A DNA stretch of 64,000 nt from the NCBI RefSeq assembly GCF_042701255.1, contig NZ_CP170554.1:1178001-1242000 (forward strand). Reading direction: 5' to 3'. The notes under the pieces are model-generated. The model was not told where the DNA came from, did no database searches, and saw only the letters and a program-made list of their open reading frames with translations. This DNA is from Tahibacter sp042701255. Lineage in GTDB: Bacteria > Pseudomonadota > Gammaproteobacteria > Xanthomonadales > Rhodanobacteraceae. A program made the translations under genes and the position numbers. Below, piece by piece: positions 8,609-18,000 of the stretch; the stretch's first letter is position 1; each line of letters opens with the position of its first letter.

Positions 8609-10852
8609 ATGAACGTCAAACTGCACCCCTTGTCTCTCGCCGTCGCCGCGCTGCTGTTCGGCGCCGCGGCCAACGTGGCCGCCGAAATCCGCGTCGATGC
8701 GAATGCCGACGCCGCTGCGGAGGCCGAAGCCAGCCAGACCCTCGATACCGTTTCCGTGATCGGCCAGGGCGAAACGCGCCAGGTCCAGCGCGTGCTGCCC
8801 GAAGAAGCCATCGCCAAGCCGACGGGCACGAGCCCGCTGAAGCTGCTCGACAAGCTTCCGGGCGTGCACGTCGAAGCGGCCGATCCCTGGGGCAACTACG
8901 AATGGTCGACGCGCATCAGCCTGCGCGGTTTCAACCAGAACCGCCTCGGCTTCACGCTCGACGGCATTCCGCTCGGCGACATGAGCTACGGCAACACCAA
9001 CGGCCTGCACATCAGCCGCGCGCTGATCGCCGAGAACCTCGGCATGGCCGAAGTCGCCCAGGGCAGCGGCGCGCTCGGCACGGCCTCGACCGGCAATCTC
9101 GGCGGCACGATCGCGTTCACCTCATCCGATCCGCTGCCGCAGTACGGCGCACGCCTCGCGCAGACCGTCGGCAGCGATGCGACGCGACGCACCTATGCGC
9201 GCCTGGACACCGGCGACCATGCCGGTTTCGCCGCCTATCTGAGCGGTGCGTACTCGACCACCGACAAGTGGAAGGGCTGGGGCGAGCAGGAGCAGACCCA
9301 GTTCAACGGCAAGGCCGTCTACGATTTCGGCACCAGCCATCTCGCGCTGCTGGTCAGCACCTCGCGCCGCAACGAGGTCGACTACGCCGACTATTCGCTG
9401 GATTCGCAGCGCCGCCTCGGCTGGGACTGGGACAACTACGCGCCGGACTGGCAGCGCGCCGTCGACGCCGCGCGCGGCATCTACTCGGGCGGCGTCAACA
9501 GCCTCGACGATGCGTACTACCTCGGCCGCGGCCTGCGCGACGACGATCTCGTCGGCCTGTCGGGCGACTTCGGTCTCGGCGAAGGTCTGAACCTGCGTCT
9601 GGGCAGCTACTACCACAACAACGAAGGCCAGGGTCACTGGTTCACGCCGTACGCGCCGTCGTCGGCGACCGTGCCGATCTCGATCCGTACGACCGAATAC
9701 GACATCGAGCGCATGGGCTATACCGGCGCGCTGGTCTGGCAGATCGACAACCACACGCTCGAAGGCGGCTTCTGGTATGAAACCAGCGTGCACGGCCTGC
9801 AGCGCAACTTCTACGGCGTAGACGGCCCGATCATCGACGACTACTTCCTGCGCAATCCAGCGCTGCGCCAGTTCCGCCAGCGCTTCGACACCGACACGAC
9901 GCAGTGGTACCTGCAGGACCGCATGAGCTTCCTCGACGGCAACCTCAAGGTCGACGTCGGCTTCAAGAGCCAGGACGTGCAGACCGACGCGACCAACCTG
10001 ATCGGCTCGCGCGCCAGCGGTTCGCTGACGGCGAAGAAGAACTTCCTCCCGCAGCTCGGTGCGAACCTGCGCATCAGCGACGGCGAGGAACTGTTCTTCA
10101 GCTACGCGGAAAACCAGGCCGCGTTCCAGCCCGGCGTGGCCGGTCCGTTCTCGGCCTCGCAGGCTGGCTTCGATGCGATCCGCAACGGTCTGAAACCCGA
10201 GCGCTCGAAGTCCTTCGAAGGCGGCCTGCGTTCCACTCACGAGACGTTCGACGCCTCGCTCGCGCTGTACTCGACGACGTTCGACAACCGCCTGCTCGCG
10301 ATCTCGCAATGCAGCGGCATCCAGGGCTGCCCGACCGTGTTCGCGAATGTCGGATCGGTGCGCACACAGGGCGCCGAAGCCACCTTCGTCTGGCGTCCGA
10401 TCGACGGCCTGCGCTGGTTCAACTCGCTGACCTGGACCGACTCGCAGTACGAGGACGACTACCTCGACGGCACCACGCGCATTCCGACCGACGGCAAGGA
10501 CGTCGTCGATACGCCGCGCCAGCTGTTCGCGACGGAGCTCAGCTACGACCTCGACGGCTTTGCGCTCAGTCTAGGCGCGAAATACACCGGCAAGCGCTAC
10601 ATCACCTACGTCAACGACTCGTCCGTATCGGGCTTCTGGGTCATCGACGCCGGCGCGAGCTATACCTTCGGCGACATCGGCCCGCTCGCGGCGCTGAAAG
10701 TGTCGGCCAACATCACCAACCTCGGGGACCGCAAATACTTCGGCACCGTGGGATCGAACGGCTTCGTCGCGTCCGACCCGACCGGCCTGAACTACACCGT
10801 GCTGCAGGGTGCGCCGCGGCAGATGTTTCTGACGGTGGATGCGAAGTTCTGA
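8609..10852 (+). CDS. TonB-dependent outer membrane receptor
   Basis: A 747-residue outer membrane transporter energised by TonB. It starts with a signal peptide (MNVKLHPLSLAVAALLFGAA, cleavage near NVAA/E) and a TonB-box-like TLDTVSVIG. A plug domain follows (KLLDKLPGVHVEAADPW, STRISLRGFNQNRLGFTLDG, and the GTASTGNLGGTI signature), then a beta-barrel ending in the canonical terminal Phe (TVDAKF). The ATG at 8609 is chosen because it begins the signal peptide; upstream in-frame codons are arginine-rich and atypical. There are no SusD or siderophore genes nearby, so the substrate cannot be assigned. It is followed by a strong hairpin and appears monocistronic. Confidence 0.88.
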   Translation: MNVKLHPLSLAVAALLFGAAANVAAEIRVDANADAAAEAEASQTLDTVSVIGQGETRQVQRVLPEEAIAKPTGTSPLKLLDKLPGVHVEAADPWGNYEWSTRISLRGFNQNRLGFTLDGIPLGDMSYGNTNGLHISRALIAENLGMAEVAQGSGALGTASTGNLGGTIAFTSSDPLPQYGARLAQTVGSDATRRTYARLDTGDHAGFAAYLSGAYSTTDKWKGWGEQEQTQFNGKAVYDFGTSHLALLVSTSRRNEVDYADYSLDSQRRLGWDWDNYAPDWQRAVDAARGIYSGGVNSLDDAYYLGRGLRDDDLVGLSGDFGLGEGLNLRLGSYYHNNEGQGHWFTPYAPSSATVPISIRTTEYDIERMGYTGALVWQIDNHTLEGGFWYETSVHGLQRNFYGVDGPIIDDYFLRNPALRQFRQRFDTDTTQWYLQDRMSFLDGNLKVDVGFKSQDVQTDATNLIGSRASGSLTAKKNFLPQLGANLRISDGEELFFSYAENQAAFQPGVAGPFSASQAGFDAIRNGLKPERSKSFEGGLRSTHETFDASLALYSTTFDNRLLAISQCSGIQGCPTVFANVGSVRTQGAEATFVWRPIDGLRWFNSLTWTDSQYEDDYLDGTTRIPTDGKDVVDTPRQLFATELSYDLDGFALSLGAKYTGKRYITYVNDSSVSGFWVIDAGASYTFGDIGPLAALKVSANITNLGDRKYFGTVGSNGFVASDPTGLNYTVLQGAPRQMFLTVDAKF

Positions 10853-10868
10853 GGGGTGACTGATCACG

Positions 10869-10898
10869 CTCACCGCGCTGCCTGGGCAGCGCGGTGAG
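10869..10898 (+). terminator. Hairpin after the TonB receptor
   Basis: A perfect 12 bp stem CTCACCGCGCTG/CAGCGCGGTGAG with loop CCTGGG begins 17 bp after the receptor stop. A U tract is lacking, as is common in this genome. Confidence 0.65.
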
Positions 10899-11021
10899 GT
10901 GGAGCCATGCAAGTCGGGTCGGCGGCCGCCGACATCCTGATGGTTTGCCGAGCGACGCCGAGCTGATTGTCGGCGATGACAGGTCCCGGAATTTTTGCGG
11001 CATGTCCGGTCGCAGGTGCGA

Positions 11022-11426
11022 TCAGGTGGTCCTGTAAACCGGCCGGGGCGGAGCGGTCTTTTCGAGCTGATTGACGCAGTCGATGACGACCGCTGCTTGT
11101 GCAACTGCCCAGCGCACTCGTTCCACGAGCGTCTGCAGATCACTTTTTGAGAAGAAACTGTTGGTGTTGGCGATCAGGCAAACGAAACCCCGTTCGTCAG
11201 GTGTCTGCGCCAAGCCTTGTTCGAGTATCGAATCGAGCTCGTTGTTCAGCGCTTCGATGCCCTCGAGAAATTTACCCTCTCGCTCCTGCCAGACGAGATC
11301 ATTCGCGACATATAGCGGCGAAAAATCGAACGCGAGGATGCCACAGCATTCGGCGGTGCAATTACGCTCGCAGGCCGAGAACAGTCCTTTCATGCGGGGT
11401 GTCAGATCAATTTCCAGGATGCCCAT
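11022..11426 (-). CDS. Hypothetical protein with CERNC/CCGILAFDF motif (DUF6331-like)
   Basis: 134 residues. Its N-terminal half has a cysteine cluster, CERNCTAECCGILAFDFSP, which resembles the small DUF6331-type family (motif CxxxCxxxCCGIxAFDF). The remainder is acidic and helical (FLEGIEALNNELDSIL, FFSKSDLQTLVERVRW). The start at 11426 is supported by AGGAA seven bases upstream, and it overlaps the end of the upstream (frameshifted) gene by 20 bp, indicating an operon. The long open frame running back to 11936 is an artefact of that gene's frameshift. Such proteins are often neighbours of immunity-like genes, but no function can be inferred here. The family name is tentative. Confidence 0.6.
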   Translation of the reverse strand: MGILEIDLTPRMKGLFSACERNCTAECCGILAFDFSPLYVANDLVWQEREGKFLEGIEALNNELDSILEQGLAQTPDERGFVCLIANTNSFFSKSDLQTLVERVRWAVAQAAVVIDCVNQLEKTAPPRPVYRTT

Positions 11427-11876
11427 CGCCGTGTTCCTGTCGTTGTAAAAGCTGCCAGCAGAGGCAGTAATCTGGACCATACTGGGCGTAGCGTCCTTCC
11501 TGCTCGGTCCAGCTTGTTTGCGCCAACGCGTATCGAGCCGTCGATGGCACCTCGGTTCTGGCGCGGTGGAGCAACGTCTGAATCTCGTCCATCGCGCACT
11601 GATGCCGCCATGTCCCGGGTGGGTGTCGGTTCCGGCTGCGCCGGCTTCGTATCGCGTATTCCACTCGACGAATAGGGCCCACTGTTCGATCTCCAGATCG
11701 AGCTCGGCCTTGTCCACGGACCAGACCAGAAAGATGTCGGAGTAGTCGTCGCGCGTTTCCTCGAAGGTCGCAACGAAGCGGTGCGGTACGCCGCCGATAT
11801 CGGCGATGCCGGCCTTGGGCCCGTCGTACCATTCGTTTTCCACATACACCCGTTCGGGTGGACCGTAGCTGGTCAT
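11407..11876 (-). pseudogene. Hypothetical protein gene with a one-base frameshift
   Basis: The minus-strand frame starting ATG 11876 reads MTSYGPPERVYVENEWYDGP, then PHRFVATFEE and WALFVEWNTRYEAGAAG, up to HPGHGGISARW at about 11594. From there the coding-like sequence continues in another frame as DEIQTLLHRARTEVP, TEQEGRYAQYGPDY, to the stop at 11407. Restoring one G in the TGG-ACGAG junction joins the two halves into one protein of about 155 residues. I recall similar uncharacterised bacterial proteins with the ENEWYDGPRAGIAD and FVEWNARYEAG blocks. It may be a true pseudogene or a base-call error, since other frameshifts occur in this window. Function unknown. Confidence 0.6.
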
Positions 11877-12011
11877 GATGTTTCCATGCATGGCTGTTTG
11901 ACGCGTCGACCTGTTCGCCGTCGACAGCAGTTGCACCGGGGCGCCGACATTGTCTGTTTGTGCCGGCGGAACTGGCAGGCGCCCGCTGCGGCAGCATCCA
12001 CTGACGGCGAG

Positions 12012-12518
12012 TTACTCCCGCGCCTCGAACGAGGCGTGGTACGCGACGTCGCCCGACGGCAGCTCGTCGCGAAACGACAGCGCCTGGAAATATTCCGGCG
12101 GAACGCCAGGCAGCATCAATTGCGGTACTGCATTGAATCCGAAACGTCCGTAGTAACCCGGCTCACCGAGTACCACGCATCCCGCCGCGCCACGGTCGCG
12201 CAATTCGGCCAGTGCCTGCGTGACGAGTTGCGTACCGATGCCGCGGCCCTGATGCGAGGGAACGACCGACACCGGGCCGAGCCCGTACCAGTCCGTCGCG
12301 CCATCGGAAATCGTGACCGGCGAGATGGCGACGTGTCCGACGATGACGCCGTCGTGTTCGGCCACGAGCGACACGCTCAGCTGGCCGACCGCGCGCAGCG
12401 CGCGGACGATGAAGTGTTCGGTGTGTGCGGTATGCGGCGCATCGAGAAAGGCCGCGACGGTGACGGCTTCGATGGTTGCGGCATCGCCAAGCGCTTCGTT
12501 GCGAATGCGCAGATTCAT
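12012..12518 (-). CDS. GNAT family N-acetyltransferase (YhbS-like)
   Basis: A 168-residue acetyl-CoA-dependent acetyltransferase. The acetyl-CoA loop is VVPSHQGRGIGTQLVTQAL (the Q/RxxGxG/A motif), preceded by GHVAISPVTI and YGLGPVSV and followed by GCVVLGEPGYYGRFGF. That arrangement is characteristic of the YhbS-like subgroup. The acceptor substrate is unknown. It begins at ATG 12518 and is probably monocistronic; its 5' side faces the microprotein gene 112 bp away in the same orientation. No membrane segment or signal is present. Confidence 0.88.
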   Translation of the reverse strand: MNLRIRNEALGDAATIEAVTVAAFLDAPHTAHTEHFIVRALRAVGQLSVSLVAEHDGVIVGHVAISPVTISDGATDWYGLGPVSVVPSHQGRGIGTQLVTQALAELRDRGAAGCVVLGEPGYYGRFGFNAVPQLMLPGVPPEYFQALSFRDELPSGDVAYHASFEARE

Positions 12519-12587
12519 GCGATGGTGCGGAGTGAAAGCAGAAACCAGTGGACCGTATGAGGCGAAGTTGCCGATACGATCCGAACC

Positions 12588-12620
12588 GCCGGCGATGGCT
12601 GCAACGAGCGCATCGCCGGC
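12588..12620 (-). terminator. Hairpin downstream of the 23-residue ORF
   Basis: A perfect 10 bp stem GCCGGCGATG/CATCGCCGGC with a 13 nt loop, starting about 10 bp past the microprotein stop on the minus strand. This placement supports the small gene being real. Confidence 0.55.
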
Positions 12621-12630
12621 CTTCGTCGCC

Positions 12631-12702
12631 TTACAGCTTGGCGCGCGACTGCAGGAAACGGCCGAGGCGGGCTTTGCGGCGGCGGGCGCGGGACTTCTTC
12701 AT
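12631..12702 (-). CDS. 23-residue arginine/lysine-rich microprotein
   Basis: ATG at 12702 to TAA at 12631 encodes 23 residues beginning MKKSRARRRKARLGRFLQ, with about 11 basic residues and no acidic ones. An excellent ribosome binding site, AGGAG, lies 7 bases upstream, and a hairpin follows the stop. This is the layout of an intact gene despite the length. The composition resembles small ribosome-associated or RNA-binding peptides, but I do not recognise a family. It lies 136 bp downstream of map on the same strand, so it could be co-transcribed with it or use its own promoter; a TGC-GACAAT extended -10-like box lies just upstream. Confidence 0.6.
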   Translation of the reverse strand: MKKSRARRRKARLGRFLQSRAKL

Positions 12703-12838
12703 GGTGAGGCTCCTGTAGGGTGGGTTGGACCGGCGATTGTCGCATTCCGGGGCCGTGGCGTCGCCTGGGGTGCCTGGAGGCGGCATTGCCCCGGGGGGCG
12801 CCGCTGCCGCAGGGGCCGCGGCTTCAGGTGCAGGCGGC

Positions 12839-13606
12839 TCAGCCCGGCACGCGTTCCTCGGGCCGCAAGGTCAGCACCTGCACGCCGTCCCGCGTCACGG
12901 CCACCGTGTGTTCGAACTGCGCCGACCATTTCCGGTCGCGCGTCGTCACGGTCCAGCCGTCGGCTTCGGTCCGCACCGCGCGGTTGCCCTGGTTGAGCAT
13001 CGGCTCGATCGTGAACACCATGCCTTCCTGCAACGCCAGTCCGGTCTGCGGCTTGCCCCAATGCAGCACTTGCGGCGGTTCGTGCATCTCGCGGCCGATG
13101 CCGTGTCCGCAATAGTCGCGCACGACCGAATAGCCGCTCTGCTTAGCGTGACGCTCGATCGCGTGGCCGATGTCGCCGAGCCGCGCGCCCGGGCGCACCG
13201 CCCGGATGCCTTGCCACAGCGCCTCATACGTGACCCGCACGAGCCGCCGCGCGGCCGGCGACACCTCGCCGACGAGATAGGTCTTGCTGGAGTCGGCGAT
13301 GAAGCCGTTCTTCTCCAAGGTGATGTCGAAATTCACGATATCGCCGTCGCACAGGACCTCCGTCGTCGACGGAACGCCGTGACAGACCACGTCGTTGCGC
13401 GAGGCATTCAACGCATACGCATACCCGTACTGCCCTTTGCTCGCCGGCCGCGCCTGGAGCCCGTTCACGATGAAATCGTCGACGAGATCGTTGACCTGCA
13501 TCGTCGTCATGCCGATCAGGTCCAGCCGGTCGAGATGAGCGAACACCTGCGCGAGCAGCCGGCCCGATTCGGCGAGCAGCGCGATTTCGTCGGGTCGCTT
13601 CGTCAC
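12839..13606 (-). CDS. map: Type I methionine aminopeptidase
   Basis: A 255-residue metalloprotease that removes initiator methionine from nascent proteins. It shows the pita-bread fold signatures: YALNASRNDVVCHGVP, the metal ligands in DGDIVNFDITLEKNGFIADSS (two Asp), RDYCGHGIGREMHEPP (His), GMVFTIEPM (Glu) and SAQFEHTVAV (Glu). The proposed start is GTG 13606, which forms a GTGA overlap with the stop of the ParD-like gene. That overlap implies translational coupling; the long upstream extension to 13849 is the antitoxin gene read in another frame. It could be an accessory copy of map rather than the housekeeping one, since no rpsB or tsf is nearby. Confidence 0.92.
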   Translation of the reverse strand: MTKRPDEIALLAESGRLLAQVFAHLDRLDLIGMTTMQVNDLVDDFIVNGLQARPASKGQYGYAYALNASRNDVVCHGVPSTTEVLCDGDIVNFDITLEKNGFIADSSKTYLVGEVSPAARRLVRVTYEALWQGIRAVRPGARLGDIGHAIERHAKQSGYSVVRDYCGHGIGREMHEPPQVLHWGKPQTGLALQEGMVFTIEPMLNQGNRAVRTEADGWTVTTRDRKWSAQFEHTVAVTRDGVQVLTLRPEERVPG

Positions 13607-13815
13607 GCGCTCGCCGTCCGGGCGGAGGGCGCCTCGACGCCGGCCGCGCGCAGCTCGCGCGCGACGATTTCGTTGAACGACAAGGTCGGATTCATCTCGC
13701 ACAGCATGCCGATCTTGATCCAGAACGCCGCCTGCGCATTGATCGACCGGCAGGCCACGGCGCTGGCCTTGCGGATCTGGTCGTGCAGCTCGTCGTCGAT
13801 GTTTACGATGCCCAT
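13603..13815 (-). CDS. ParD-like small protein (orphan antitoxin-like)
   Basis: 70 residues starting MGIVNIDDELHDQIRKASAV, with RSINAQAAFWIKIGMLCEMN and LSFNEIVARELR. This fits the ParD_like family, a ribbon-helix-helix relative of ParD antitoxins. Its usual partner ParE is absent; instead the frame overlaps map by four bases (GTGA). I recall ParD-like genes next to map in other proteobacteria. The AT-rich palindromes just upstream are good candidates for autoregulatory operators. Whether it controls map, acts as an antitoxin, or only binds DNA is unknown. Confidence 0.72.
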   Translation of the reverse strand: MGIVNIDDELHDQIRKASAVACRSINAQAAFWIKIGMLCEMNPTLSFNEIVARELRAAGVEAPSARTASA

Positions 13816-13817
13816 GG

Positions 13818-13851
13818 ATATTCGAATATATGAAACGTATATGGATCATAT
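13818..13851. promoter_or_regulatory. AT-rich palindromes upstream of the ParD-like gene
   Basis: Two palindromes in an otherwise GC-rich context: ATATTCGAATAT at 13818-13829 (perfect, 12 bp) and ATATG-GAT-CATAT at 13839-13851. They lie between the ParD-like start (13815) and cas1 (14094), where a ribbon-helix-helix regulator would be expected to bind. The remaining 13852-14093 is GC-rich with no gene; the cas1 promoter is presumably there but no clear boxes are visible. Confidence 0.5.
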
Positions 13852-14093
13852 GTTCGGTGTGGGTGGTTGGGCAAGGGCGGTCGCGGAATGGTGTGGCGGC
13901 ACCGCTTCCGGGACTGGTTGCGCATCGCCCGCTGAGAGTTCGGCGCCATCACCGACAGTAGTCGCGCAGCGGCGGCGCAACAGGGCTGCGGCCGGCAAAG
14001 TCGTTCCCGGGCGCGAGACGATCTGCGGCGGTCTTGTGCCGAACTGCCGCGCGCAAGCGCAGCTTTGTCGCATCGGCCGAGGGAAACATTCGG

Positions 14094-15065
14094 ATGTCCG
14101 ACTTTTCGCCGTCAGACCTCAAGAGCATCCTGCATTCCAAGCGCGCGAATCTGTATTACCTCGAGCAGTGCCGCGTGCTGGTCAAAGGCGGGCGCGTGGA
14201 ATACGTCACCGAGGACGCGAAGCGGTCGCTGTACTGGAACATCCCGATCGCCAACACGACGACCTTGCTGCTCGGCACCGGCACGTCCGTCACGCAGGCC
14301 GCCATGCGCGAGCTGGCCAAGGCCGGCGTACTGGTTGGGTTCTGCGGTGGCGGCGGGACGCCGCTGTTCAGTGCCAACGAGGTCGAGGTCGATGTTTCCT
14401 GGCTGTGTCCGCAGAGCGAATACCGGCCGACCGAATACCTGCAGGCCTGGGTCTCGTTCTGGTTCGACGAGGACAAGCGCCTGGCGGCGGCGAAGGCGCT
14501 GCAGCGGGCGCGGATCGATCGTATCCGCGGCTACTGGACGGCGAGCCGTGAGCTGCGCCAGAACGGATTCGTGCCGCCGGCCGGAGCGGTGACCGACCTG
14601 CTGGATCGCGCTCGTGCAGCCATCGACGTTGCGCCGGACAACGGTACGTTGCTGACCGATGAGGCGCGTCTGAGCAAGAGCCTGTTCAAGCTCTGCGCGC
14701 AGGCCACGCGCTACGGCGAGTTCACCCGCGCCAAGCGCGGCAGCGGCACCGATCCGGCCAATCGCTTTCTCGACTACGGCAACTATCTGGCCTATGGTCT
14801 TGCGGCGAGTGCTTGCTGGGTGCTGGGATTGCCGCATGGTCTGGCCGTGCTGCACGGCAAGACGCGACGTGGCGGCCTCGTGTTCGACGTGGCCGACCTC
14901 GTCAAAGATGCCGTGATCCTGCCGCAAGCGTTCCTCTCGGCCATGCGCGGCGACGACGAGCAGGAGTTTCGCCAGTCCTGTATCGAGAATCTCGTACGCA
15001 CGGAGGCTCTGGATTTCATGATCGAGTCGCTGCAGCAGGTCGCGCAGGCCACGGCCGCCTCATGA
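14094..15065 (+). CDS. cas1: Type I-F CRISPR-associated endonuclease Cas1
   Basis: The 323-residue integrase that, with Cas2-3, inserts new spacers at the leader end of the array. It aligns with Cas1f: SKRANLYYLEQCRVLVKGGR, WNIPIANTTTLLLGTGTSVT, LVGFCGGGGTPLF. The catalytic metal ligands fall exactly at the Pseudomonas aeruginosa Cas1 positions as I recall them: Glu190 (LLTDEARLSK), His254 (AVLHGKTRRG), Asp265 and Asp268 (GLVFDVADLVKDA). The start is ATG 14094 after GAGGGAAA; the open frame to 14034 lacks a ribosome site. Its stop overlaps the cas2-3 start (ATGA). It is the first gene of the cas operon and appears intact. Confidence 0.97.
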   Translation: MSDFSPSDLKSILHSKRANLYYLEQCRVLVKGGRVEYVTEDAKRSLYWNIPIANTTTLLLGTGTSVTQAAMRELAKAGVLVGFCGGGGTPLFSANEVEVDVSWLCPQSEYRPTEYLQAWVSFWFDEDKRLAAAKALQRARIDRIRGYWTASRELRQNGFVPPAGAVTDLLDRARAAIDVAPDNGTLLTDEARLSKSLFKLCAQATRYGEFTRAKRGSGTDPANRFLDYGNYLAYGLAASACWVLGLPHGLAVLHGKTRRGGLVFDVADLVKDAVILPQAFLSAMRGDDEQEFRQSCIENLVRTEALDFMIESLQQVAQATAAS

Positions 15066-18000
15066 ACATCCTGCTGATCTCGCAATGCGACAAGCGCGCG
15101 CTGACCGAGGCCCGCCGCATCCTCGACCAATTCGCCGAGCGTCGCGGCGACCGCACCTGGCAGACGCCGATCACCCAGGCCGGGCTCGATACCCTGCGCC
15201 GCCTGCTGCGCAAGACCGCGCGCAAGAACACGGCCGTCGCCTGCCACTGGATCCGCGGCCTGGACCACAGCGAGCTGCTGTGGATCGTCGGCGACGCGAG
15301 CCGCTTCAATGCGCAGGGCACCGTGCCGACCGATACGACGACGCGCAACGTGCTGCGGCGTGACAGCGAAAACGACTGGCATACGGGCGACGTCATCCGC
15401 CTGCTCGCGCAGCTTGCCGCCCTGCTGCACGATCTCGGCAAGGCCAGCGTCGCGTTTCAGGAGCGACTGAAGAAGAACGTCGCCGAGCGCAATCTGTATC
15501 GACATGAATGGGTCTCGCTGCGCATGTTCGCGGCCTTCGTCGGCAGCGACGACGACGCAACCTGGCTGCAGCGGCTGGTCGATCTGCAGCCCGGCGATGA
15601 AAAGGACTGGCTGGCGCCGGGACGCTATCAACGCGACGGCATCGACGCGACGCAGCCGCGTCCATTCAAGGATCTACCGCCGCTGGCGGCCGCGGTCGCA
15701 TGGCTCGTCGTCACGCACCACCGCCTGCCGATGCTGCCGGTGAAGAGGGACGACGGCACGCAATGCGGTCTCGGTGCGCGCGCGAGCGATTTCCGGCGCG
15801 TCTGGCTCGAAGCGCCGCTGGACCAGGTCGGTCACGACTGGAACGAAGTCCGGGGTCAGGCCAGCGCCGAGGCCATCGCGGCCTATTGGAAGCCGGCCGG
15901 GCCGCTGCCCGTCGTCGAATCGCGCTGGCGTGCGCGCGCCGCGCGCGCGGCCCGGCAGCTGCTCGATCGCCAGTCGTCGTCGGCCCGGCCGTGGCTGGAC
16001 GATCCTTACGTCATGCATCTGGCACGGCTGTGCCTGATGCTCGCCGATCACGACTACTCGCGACTGCCGGCCGATTCGCCGCGGCGCGTGCAGGGAGACG
16101 GCCGCACGGAGCTGTTTGCCAATACCGGCAGCGACGGCGAGCGCAAGCAACATCTGGACGAGCATCTGCTCGGCGTCGCGCGTGATGCGGGACTCATCGC
16201 GCATGCATTGCCGGGATTCGAGCGCCAGCTGCCGGCGCTGCGCCAGCATCGCGGCCTGCGCAAGCGCAGCGCCGATCCGCGCTTCGCCTGGCAGGACAAG
16301 GCCGCCGACGCTGCTACGGCATTGCGCGAACGGGCGCGCGAGCACGGCGCTTTCGTCGTCAACATGGCGTCGACCGGCTGCGGCAAGACCTTGGCCAATG
16401 CGCGCATCGTCTATGCGCTGGCCGATCCGCAGCGCGGCCTGCGCGCGACGTATGCGCTGGGTCTGCGCACCCTGACCCAGCAGACCGGCCGCAGCTATCG
16501 CGACGACCTGCATCTGGGCGACGACGATCTGGCCGTGCTCGTCGGCGGCTCGGCCAGCCGCGAACTGTTCGAGTATTACGAGCGTCAGGCGGAAGCCGTC
16601 GGTTCGGCCTCGATACAGAGCCTGATCGAGGAAGACAGCTACGTCGTCTACGAGGGCAACACCGCCGGCCATCCGCTGCTCGATGCGGCGTTGCGCGACC
16701 TCGACGTGCGCCGCCTGCTGCTGGCGCCGATGCTGGTCTGCACCGTCGACCATATGGCGCCGGCCACCGAGGGTACGCGCGCGGGCCGCCAGATTGCGCC
16801 GATGCTGCGTCTGCTCAGCGCGGATCTGATCCTCGACGAGCTCGACGATTACGACCTCGACGATCTGCCCGCATTGACCCGCCTCGTGCATTGGGCGGGG
16901 CTGCTCGGCACACGCGTCGTGCTGTCCTCGGCGACGTTGCCGCCGACATTGATCGAAGGCATGTTCCTCGCGTATCAGGCCGGGCGGCGTCATCACCGGC
17001 GCAACCGCGGCGGCGACGGCGGGCGTGAGGTCGAGGCGCCGGAAGTGCCTTGTTTGTGGGTCGACGAGTTCGGCGTGCAGGAGGCGACGTGCGGCGCGGT
17101 CGACGGCTTCGCCGCGCAGCACGCGTCATTCGTCGATCGCCGCGCCGGCATGCTGGCCGCGGCGCAGCCGCTGCGGCGCGGGGTCCTGGCCGAGCTTCCA
17201 CTTCCGAAAACTGCGGAGGCTGACGTGCTGGCCGCGGCGTTCGCGCTGCGCGTCAACGCCGAATGCGGCGAACTGCATCGCGCGCATGCGGAGACCTGTC
17301 CCGTCAGCGGCAAGCGTGTGAGCTTCGGTATCGTGCGCCTCGCCAACATCGATCCGCTGTTCGAGCTGGCACGCGCCTGGATGGCGCTGGGTGCGCCGGA
17401 AGGAATGCGCATTCATCTGTGCGTCTATCACGCGCGCTTTCCGCTCGTGCAGCGTTCGGCCATCGAGGCGCAGCTCGACGCCGCTTTCAATCGGCGCGGC
17501 GACGGCAAAGGCGTTTACTCCTTGCCTGGCATTCGACGTCTGATCGACAGGCACGAGGAGCGCGATCAGATGTTCATCGTGCTGGCGTCCCCGGTCTGCG
17601 AGGTGGGCAGAGACTGGGATGCGGATTGGGCGCTGGCCGAACCGTCGTCGATGCGTTCCCTGATCCAGCTTGCCGGCCGCGTGCAGCGACACCGCCGCAA
17701 GGCGGCCGCTTCGCCGAACATCCGCGTGTTCGAGACCGACCTGAAGTACTTCGGCGAGGCCAAGGGTAACGACCGCCTTCCCGCCGCCATTTTCGTGCGG
17801 CCGGGATTCGAGAAGATCGGTGCGACGGCAGAGCATCCGTTCCGGTTCCTCGCGCAGCGCCTCGGCAAGCTGATGCCGCCGGAGGAGCTGGAGGTGATTT
17901 CCGCCCTGCCGCGTGTGCGGCCCCGACCCGCTGCCGACTGGCAGCCGAAACGCCGCTTCTCGGAACTCGAACACGCGCGCATGGCGGTCTGCATGCTGCC

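Noticed and set aside
14041..14066. Repeat-like ACTGCCGC followed by GCAGCT before cas1
   Set aside because: Only two short blocks match with wrong spacing, and no pseudo-spacer seed target is nearby; likely chance in GC-rich DNA.
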